From: an uncultured Clostridia bacterium
Lineage (GTDB): Bacteria; Bacillota_A; Clostridia; Oscillospirales; Oscillospiraceae
NCBI GenBank assembly: GCA_946405325.1
Contig: CAMJGU010000008.1
Coordinates: forward strand, 1 to 10,992
Reading direction: 5' to 3'
DNA: 10,992 bases
The notes under the pieces were generated by a model. The model searched no databases, was not told the DNA's origin, and was given only the letters and a program-made list of their open reading frames with translations. A program made the translations under genes and the position numbers. Of this stretch, positions 6,549 to 10,992 are shown in pieces (within the stretch, counting starts at the first letter, position 1; the number at the start of each line of letters is the position of its first letter).

Positions 6549-6761
6549 ATGATGCTTTATCCTGCTATGACCACGCTCAATAAGAACGTGCCCAACCGCT
6601 ACCTGCTGGTCAACGTCGTCGCGCGCCGCGCACGCCAGATCGCCGAGGCCGCCGACGAGTCCGGCGAGCACCTGACCGAAAAGCCCGTCACCTCCGCCAT
6701 CAACGAGGTCGCCGAGGGCAAGCTCAGCGCGAGCAACGTCGATATCTCCATCAAGCGTTGA
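6549..6761 (+). CDS. rpoZ: RNA polymerase omega subunit
   Basis: Omega assists folding and stability of the beta' subunit and assembly of RNA polymerase. At 70 residues the protein is short but has the family core: NRYLLVNVVARRARQIAE (16-33) and KPVTSAINEVAEGKL (46-60). The N-terminal MLYPAMTTL is typical of clostridial omegas. Two ATGs stand in tandem (6549 and 6552); AGAAGGA at 6534-6540 is 8 nt from the first, so 6549 is preferred. The gene is next to gmk, as in B. subtilis and many other bacteria. Its stop TGA overlaps the TTG start of priA; in B. subtilis a coaBC homologue (yloI) separates the two. Confidence 0.93.
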   Translation: MMLYPAMTTLNKNVPNRYLLVNVVARRARQIAEAADESGEHLTEKPVTSAINEVAEGKLSASNVDISIKR

Positions 6762-9199
6762 AGCTGGCGCAGATCGCCGTTTCCGGCGTGCCCTACGCCG
6801 CCGATCGGCTCTATACCTATCTTGTTCCCGACGCGCTGACCGTGGATGCGGGCATGCGTGTCACGGTACCCTTCGGCCGTGGCAACCGCCGCAGCGAGGG
6901 CTTCGTGCTGGAGACCGCGGAGGGCGAGGCGGAGAAGGGCTATAAGCCCATCGCCGCGGTGCTGGACGAAGCGCCGCTGATGGACGGGGAGCTGCTGCGC
7001 CTCGTCCGCTGGATGAAGGCGCGGTACTTCTGCACCTACTACGACGCGATCCGCACGATCCTGCCCTCCGGCGTCTGGTTCCGGTACCGGGAGCTGTGGC
7101 GTCTCGCGGACGGTCTGGACGCCGATACGGCGCTCGCCGCCGTGGACGCGGACAGCGTGGAGGCGGTGCTGCTGCGGGAGATCGCGGCGGCGAAGAAGGG
7201 TGCGGAGACGGAGACGCTGGCGAAAACCGGCGGCGACGGCACGGCGAAAGCCCTCAAAGCCCTCAAGGACAAGGCGCTCGTCACGGTGGAGCAGACCGCC
7301 GCGCAGCACGTCAGCGACAAAACGCTGCGCATGGTGTCACTCGCCATGGAGCCGGAGGACGCGCTTGCCGCCGTGGAGAAGAAAAAAGCCTCCGCGTCCG
7401 TGCGCTGCGCGGTCGTGGAGCTTCTTTGCGCGCAGGGCACGCTGTCCTCGCCGGATATCTGCTACTACACCGGCGCGACCTCGCGAACGCTCAAGAGTCT
7501 CGAAAAGGATGGCATCGTGCGGCTGGACAAGCAGGAGGTGCTGCGCGTCCCGACGTACGCAAGCGCGGAGGACACGCAGCCCATCGTTTTGAGCGACGAG
7601 CAGCAAGCTGCTTTTGACGGCCTCGACGCGCTGCTGCGCGCGGGCGAGGCGAAGGCGGCGCTGCTCCACGGCGTCACCGCCAGCGGCAAGACGCAGGTGT
7701 ACATCCGCCTCATCGAGGAGACGCTTGCGCGCGGCAGGACCGCGCTGCTGCTGGTGCCGGAGATCGCGCTCACGCCGCAGATGATGGCGAAATTCACCGC
7801 CCGCTTCGGCGATCAGGTGGCGATGCTCCACAGCGCGCTGCGCCTGACGGAGCGCTACGACCAGTGGAAGCGCATCCGCCGCGGCGACGTGAAGGTCGTG
7901 CTCGGCACGCGCTCGGCGGTGTTTGCGCCGCTCCGGAACCTCGGCATCATCATCATGGACGAGGAGCAGGAGGGGACGTATACCTCCGAAAACCCGCCCC
8001 GCTATCAGACGCGGGACGTGGCGCAGTTTCGCTGCGCCAAGCAGAACGCGCTGCTGCTCCTTGGCTCCGCGACGCCGACGGTGGAGACCTCGTACTACGC
8101 TCGCAATGGGCGCTATGAAGTATTTCACCTTGACAGGCGCTACAACGAGCAGAGTCTGCCCGACGTGACCATCGCGGACATGCGAAAGGAGTTGCGCGCG
8201 GGCAATGCGGGCGTTTTGAGTGCGCCGCTGCGCGCGGAGCTGGCGGCGAACCTCGACCGCGGCGAGCAGAGTATTTTGTTCATCAACCGCCGGGGCAGCG
8301 CGCGGATGCTGCTGTGTCCTTCGTGCGGCGCGGTGCCGGAGTGCCCGCGGTGCAGCGTGCCGCTGACGTATCACAGCGCCAACCGGCGCCTCATGTGCCA
8401 CTACTGCGGCTTCTCCCGCCCGGCGTTCGATTATTGCCCGGACTGCGGCAGCCCCATGAAGCCCGTGGGCGCGGGGACGCAGAAGGTGGAAGCGGAGCTT
8501 GCGGAAGCCTTCCCTAGCGCGCGGGTGCTGCGTATGGACACCGACACCGTGGGCGCGACCCATGGGCATGAAAAACTGTTGCGGCAGTTTGAAGAAGAAC
8601 GCGTCCCCATTCTCCTCGGCACCCAGATGGTCGCCAAGGGGCTGGATTTTGAAAACGTCACCTTAGTCGGCGTGCTGGCGGCAGACCTGTCGCTGTACGT
8701 GGACAGCTACCGTGCCGCGGAGCGGACGTTCAGCCTGATCTCGCAGGTGGTGGGCAGGGCCGGTCGCGGCAGCAAGCGCGGGCGCGCGGTCATCCAGACC
8801 TACACGCCCGACAACGACGTGATCCGCGCCGCCGCGGCGCAGGATTACGAAACGTTCTACCAGAGCGAGATCCGCATGCGAAAGCTCCGCCGCTATCCGC
8901 CGTTCGCCGACCTTGTCACGCTGACGGTCAGCGGCGCGGACGAGGGGCAGGTGCTGCGCGCGTGTCTGACGCTGCGCGACGCGCTGCGTCCGGAGATGGA
9001 AAAGCTCGACGCCGAGGTACTCGGCCCCGCGGGCGCGCCCATCGTCAAGGTCAACAACCGCTACCGCTACCGGCTCTTTCTGGCGGCGCAGAACACCCCG
9101 GCACTGCGAAAGTTGGTGTCGGATTACCTCATCGCGTTTGATAAACACAGGGAAAACCGCAGTCTCGACATTTTTGCCGACTGCAATGCGATAGAATGA
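6758..9199 (+). CDS. priA: Primosomal protein N', replication-restart helicase PriA
   Basis: PriA recognises stalled or repaired forks and D-loops and reloads the replicative helicase; it is a 3'-5' ATP-dependent helicase. The 813-residue protein starts with the 3'-DNA-binding domain (1 to about 105, AQIAVSGVPYAADRLYTYLVP), then a winged-helix region. Helicase motifs follow: GVTASGKT (305-312, Walker A), DEEQ (401-404, Walker B; DEEH in most relatives), a zinc module with eight cysteines (520, 523, 529, 532, 547, 550, 560, 563), GTQMVAKGLDF and QVVGRAGRG (663-671), and then the C-terminal domain. The start is TTG at 6758, overlapping the rpoZ stop. No in-frame ATG or Shine-Dalgarno is nearby, yet the N-terminus matches the family, so it probably depends on translational coupling. 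The stop codon lies inside the stem of a hairpin. Confidence 0.96.
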   Translation: MKLAQIAVSGVPYAADRLYTYLVPDALTVDAGMRVTVPFGRGNRRSEGFVLETAEGEAEKGYKPIAAVLDEAPLMDGELLRLVRWMKARYFCTYYDAIRTILPSGVWFRYRELWRLADGLDADTALAAVDADSVEAVLLREIAAAKKGAETETLAKTGGDGTAKALKALKDKALVTVEQTAAQHVSDKTLRMVSLAMEPEDALAAVEKKKASASVRCAVVELLCAQGTLSSPDICYYTGATSRTLKSLEKDGIVRLDKQEVLRVPTYASAEDTQPIVLSDEQQAAFDGLDALLRAGEAKAALLHGVTASGKTQVYIRLIEETLARGRTALLLVPEIALTPQMMAKFTARFGDQVAMLHSALRLTERYDQWKRIRRGDVKVVLGTRSAVFAPLRNLGIIIMDEEQEGTYTSENPPRYQTRDVAQFRCAKQNALLLLGSATPTVETSYYARNGRYEVFHLDRRYNEQSLPDVTIADMRKELRAGNAGVLSAPLRAELAANLDRGEQSILFINRRGSARMLLCPSCGAVPECPRCSVPLTYHSANRRLMCHYCGFSRPAFDYCPDCGSPMKPVGAGTQKVEAELAEAFPSARVLRMDTDTVGATHGHEKLLRQFEEERVPILLGTQMVAKGLDFENVTLVGVLAADLSLYVDSYRAAERTFSLISQVVGRAGRGSKRGRAVIQTYTPDNDVIRAAAAQDYETFYQSEIRMRKLRRYPPFADLVTLTVSGADEGQVLRACLTLRDALRPEMEKLDAEVLGPAGAPIVKVNNRYRYRLFLAAQNTPALRKLVSDYLIAFDKHRENRSLDIFADCNAIE

Positions 9200-9218
9200 C
9201 CGCAGAGCGGTCATTCTA
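9192..9218 (+). repeat. Perfect 12-bp inverted repeat (hairpin) spanning the priA stop
   Basis: TAGAATGACCGC (9192-9203) and GCGGTCATTCTA (9207-9218) are exact reverse complements with a 3-nt AGA loop. The priA stop TGA (9197-9199) lies in the left arm. No T-run follows on either strand, so it is not a standard intrinsic terminator. It may be an mRNA-processing or 3'-end-protecting hairpin, or a dispersed palindromic repeat. Confidence 0.85.
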
Positions 9219-9232
9219 AACATCAAAAGCTG

Positions 9233-9264
9233 GCGTCACAACGGCGCTTTCGCGCCTGTGACGC
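9233..9264 (+). promoter_or_regulatory. Second hairpin just upstream of the def ribosome binding site
   Basis: The outer arms GCGTCACA (9233-9240) and TGTGACGC (9257-9264) enclose inner arms GGCGC (9243-9247) and GCGCC (9252-9256) with a TTTC loop and a 2-nt AC bulge on the 5' side. This gives 13 paired positions. The structure ends 2 nt before AAGGAG (9267-9272), so it could influence translation of def or protect a processed mRNA. It is followed by AAAAGG rather than T residues, so it is not a forward terminator. Confidence 0.75.
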
Positions 9265-9279
9265 AAAAGGAGATTTATT

Positions 9280-9789
9280 ATGGCCATACGTAAGATTGTG
9301 GAGCGCGGCGACCCCGTGCTGGAAAAGGTCTGCCGCCCCGTGACCGAGTTCAACAAGCGGCTGCACATCCTGCTCGACGACATGGCGGAGACGCTGGAGG
9401 AAGCCGGCGGCGTCGGCCTTGCCGCGCCGCAGGTGGGTATCCTGCGCCGCGTGTGCATCGTCGAGGACAGCGAGGGCGAGATCATCGAGCTCATCAACCC
9501 CGAGATCATCGGCGAGGAGGGCGAACAGACGGGACTCGAGGGCTGCCTGAGCATTCCGGGCCGCTACGGCATCGTGACGCGCCCGTACAAGGTGCGCGTG
9601 CGCGCACAGGACCGCGACGGCGTGTTCTTCGAGATCGAGGACGAGGACATCACCGCCCGCTGCTTCTGCCACGAGATCGGCCATCTGGACGGCCACCTGT
9701 ACACCGAGTACTGCGACCATCTGCTCACCGACGAGGAGCTGGACCAGTACATCAAGGATCACCCCGAGGAGTTTGAGGAGGACGAATGA
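9280..9789 (+). CDS. def: Peptide deformylase
   Basis: Deformylase removes the N-formyl group from nascent proteins, the reverse side of the formylation done by the next gene. The 169-residue protein contains motif I GVGLAAPQVG (44-53), motif II EGCLSIPG (87-94) with metal ligand C89, and motif III at 130-138. There the sequence is CHEIGHLDG, with ligands H131 and H135 and catalytic E132. The usual aspartate of HExDH is replaced by G134. The C-terminal tail is acidic (DEELDQYIKDHPEEFEEDE). The ATG at 9280 has AAGGAG (9267-9272) 7 nt upstream. The gene follows the largest gap in the block, which holds two hairpins. The stop overlaps fmt (ATGA), so the formylation and deformylation enzymes are translationally coupled. 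Confidence 0.96.
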   Translation: MAIRKIVERGDPVLEKVCRPVTEFNKRLHILLDDMAETLEEAGGVGLAAPQVGILRRVCIVEDSEGEIIELINPEIIGEEGEQTGLEGCLSIPGRYGIVTRPYKVRVRAQDRDGVFFEIEDEDITARCFCHEIGHLDGHLYTEYCDHLLTDEELDQYIKDHPEEFEEDE

Positions 9790-10706
9790 GGATCGTCTTT
9801 ATGGGCACCCCCGAGTTTGCCGTGGCGTCGCTGCGGCGGCTCAAGGAGGACGGACATGAGATCGTCGGCGTTTTCACCCAGCCGGACAAGCCCGGCAACC
9901 GCCGCAAGCTGACTGCACCGCCTGTGAAGGAATATGCCTTGTCGGAAAATCTGCCGGTTTTCCAGCCGGAATCCATGCGTGATCCGGAGGCGCTGGCGCT
10001 GCTGCGCTCGTTGGGGCCGGAGCTGACGGTGGTGGCGGCGTACGGGCAGATTTTGCCCGAGGACGTGCTGAACGTACCGCCGCTCGGCAGCGTCAACGTC
10101 CACGCCTCGGTGCTGCCGAAGTACCGCGGCGCGGCGCCCATCAACCGCGCCATTCTGGACGGCGAGACCGAGACCGGCGTCACGATCATGCACATGGCGA
10201 AGAAGCTGGACGCGGGGGATATCATCAGCGTCCGCACGACGCCCATCGACCCCGACGAGGACGCGGAGCAGCTCTTTGCCCGCCTCGCGGATCTGGGCGC
10301 GGCGCTTTTGAGCGAGACCATCCCGCACATCGCGGACGGCACCGCGGCGCGGACGCCGCAGGACGACGCGCGGTCCACCTACGCGCACATGCTCTCGCGG
10401 GAGCTGTCGCCCATCGACTGGAACAAAGACGCGGAAACCGTCGTCGATCAGGTGCGGGCGCTCATCCCGTGGCCCTGCGCGTCGATGACGCTCGACGGCA
10501 AGACCGCGAAGGTTTGGCACGCCGTGCGCGGCGGCAAGTCTTCTGACGCGCCTGGGACGCTCCGCGCAAGCAAGCGCGGCATCGAGTGCGCTTGCGGCGA
10601 TGGCAAGAGCGTCGTCGTCACCGAACTACAGAGCGAGGGCGGCAAGCGCATGGCGGCGAGCGCGTGGCTCAACGGCAGACGCGTTGCGGCGGGGACGGTG
10701 CTATGA
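9786..10706 (+). CDS. fmt: Methionyl-tRNA formyltransferase
   Basis: Fmt transfers a formyl group from 10-formyltetrahydrofolate to initiator Met-tRNA. The 306-residue protein begins MRIVFMGTPEFAV and has an N-terminal Rossmann-like catalytic domain (1 to about 205) and the C-terminal OB-like tRNA-binding domain (about 208-306, PIDWNKDAETVVDQVRALIPWP onward). The catalytic residues of the family are visible: N104 and H106 in SVNVHASVLPKYRGAAPIN, and D142 in KLDAGDI. The length is normal. The ATG at 9786 overlaps the def stop, with GAGGAGG (9775-9781) just upstream. The stop overlaps the rsmB start as ATGA. The order def-fmt-rsmB is widely conserved in Firmicutes. Confidence 0.97.
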   Translation: MRIVFMGTPEFAVASLRRLKEDGHEIVGVFTQPDKPGNRRKLTAPPVKEYALSENLPVFQPESMRDPEALALLRSLGPELTVVAAYGQILPEDVLNVPPLGSVNVHASVLPKYRGAAPINRAILDGETETGVTIMHMAKKLDAGDIISVRTTPIDPDEDAEQLFARLADLGAALLSETIPHIADGTAARTPQDDARSTYAHMLSRELSPIDWNKDAETVVDQVRALIPWPCASMTLDGKTAKVWHAVRGGKSSDAPGTLRASKRGIECACGDGKSVVVTELQSEGGKRMAASAWLNGRRVAAGTVL

Positions 10707-10992
10707 GCGCGAGAACCTCGGCGCTCCGCGTGCTGAATGCCTGCCGCCAAAACGGCGCGTGGGCGGACGCGGCTCTTGCGGCGGAGCTGGAACGGGAAAC
10801 GCTCTCCGCGCCCGACGCGGCGCTCACGAGCCGCATCGTCTACGGCGTGCTGCAAACGCGCATGCTGCTGGACTATTATTTGAGCGCCTACTGTACGCAG
10901 CGGCTGGATCACTTGCAGCAGCCGCTGCCGGACATTCTGCGCATCGGCGCGTACCAGATCCTGTATCTCGACAAGGTGCCCGACCACGCCGC
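10703..10992 (+). CDS. rsmB: 16S rRNA m5C967 methyltransferase RsmB (N-terminal part, cut by window edge)
   Basis: The frame opens at the ATG overlapping the fmt stop and stays open to the right edge, giving 96 complete codons. The visible part is the NusB-like RNA-binding domain of RsmB (Sun/YloM): SARTSALRVLNACRQNGAWAD, then RIVYGVLQTRMLLDYYLSAY and DILRIGAYQILYLDKVPDHAA. That last stretch is the conserved region of NusB-type domains. The SAM-dependent methyltransferase domain with its two catalytic cysteines would lie outside the window. RsmB methylates C967 of 16S rRNA (E. coli numbering). Position after def-fmt matches B. subtilis yloM. It is coupled to fmt by ATGA overlap. Confidence 0.92.
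   Translation, partial: MSARTSALRVLNACRQNGAWADAALAAELERETLSAPDAALTSRIVYGVLQTRMLLDYYLSAYCTQRLDHLQQPLPDILRIGAYQILYLDKVPDHA

Noticed and set aside
7337..8569. 410-codon minus-strand open frame inside priA
   Set aside because: It lies opposite the helicase and zinc-binding core of PriA, is Arg/Ala/His-rich and lacks any recognisable motif.
9219..9232. Minus-strand terminator formed by the second priA-def hairpin
   Set aside because: On the minus strand the stem is followed by only a short TTTT within mixed sequence, and there is no convincing minus-strand gene to terminate.

Overview
The window is a 10.99-kb, GC-rich, gene-dense stretch in which every convincing gene lies on the + strand. It looks like core chromosome from a high-GC Clostridia lineage, most likely Oscillospiraceae/Ruminococcaceae-like. 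The reasons are the gene order yicC-remA-gmk-rpoZ-priA-def-fmt-rsmB, which matches the Bacillus subtilis yloC-ylzA-gmk-yloH-(yloI)-priA-def-fmt-yloM locus, the cdaA-cdaR (c-di-AMP) pair, a DUF5685 protein and a very short omega subunit. The taxonomy is an inference from gene content and base composition; no rRNA gene is present. I see no mobile element, CRISPR array, tRNA or phage gene.

Layout: (1) 2-532 is the 3' part of a class-V aminotransferase (cysteine desulfurase-like). (2) 533-660 is the only substantial intergenic space and holds a good sigma-A-type promoter (TTGCTT, 17 bp, TAGAAT). (3) 661-2818 encodes the membrane diadenylate cyclase CdaA and its extracellular regulator CdaR; the usual third partner glmM is not here. 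(4) 2815-4737 is a three-gene bridge: an RseC/MucC-like membrane protein with a four-cysteine cluster, a DUF5685 protein with two cysteine clusters and an aspartate-rich motif, and a J-domain protein with a TPR-like segment and a cysteine-studded tail. (5) 4750-9199 encodes the ribonuclease YicC, RemA (DUF370), guanylate kinase, RNA polymerase omega and the replication-restart helicase PriA. (6) 9192-9264 is an 80-bp gap with two consecutive strong hairpins. (7) 9280-10992 encodes peptide deformylase, Met-tRNA formyltransferase and the N-terminus of RsmB.

From 661 to the right edge the genes overlap (mostly ATGA-type) or are separated by fewer than 35 bp, except at the priA-def gap, and I see no intrinsic terminator. 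The cdaA promoter could therefore drive a long transcript joining c-di-AMP synthesis to nucleotide supply, transcription, replication restart and N-formyl-methionine metabolism. Two genes (DUF5685 with GTG, priA with TTG) start directly at the preceding stop without a visible Shine-Dalgarno sequence and probably depend on translational coupling.

Most of the window is conserved housekeeping sequence. The least explained parts are the cysteine-rich three-gene bridge and the tandem hairpins between priA and def. Small oddities are a deformylase with HEIGH instead of HExDH, a PriA with DEEQ instead of DEEH, and a perfect 9-bp tandem duplication across the yicC stop.
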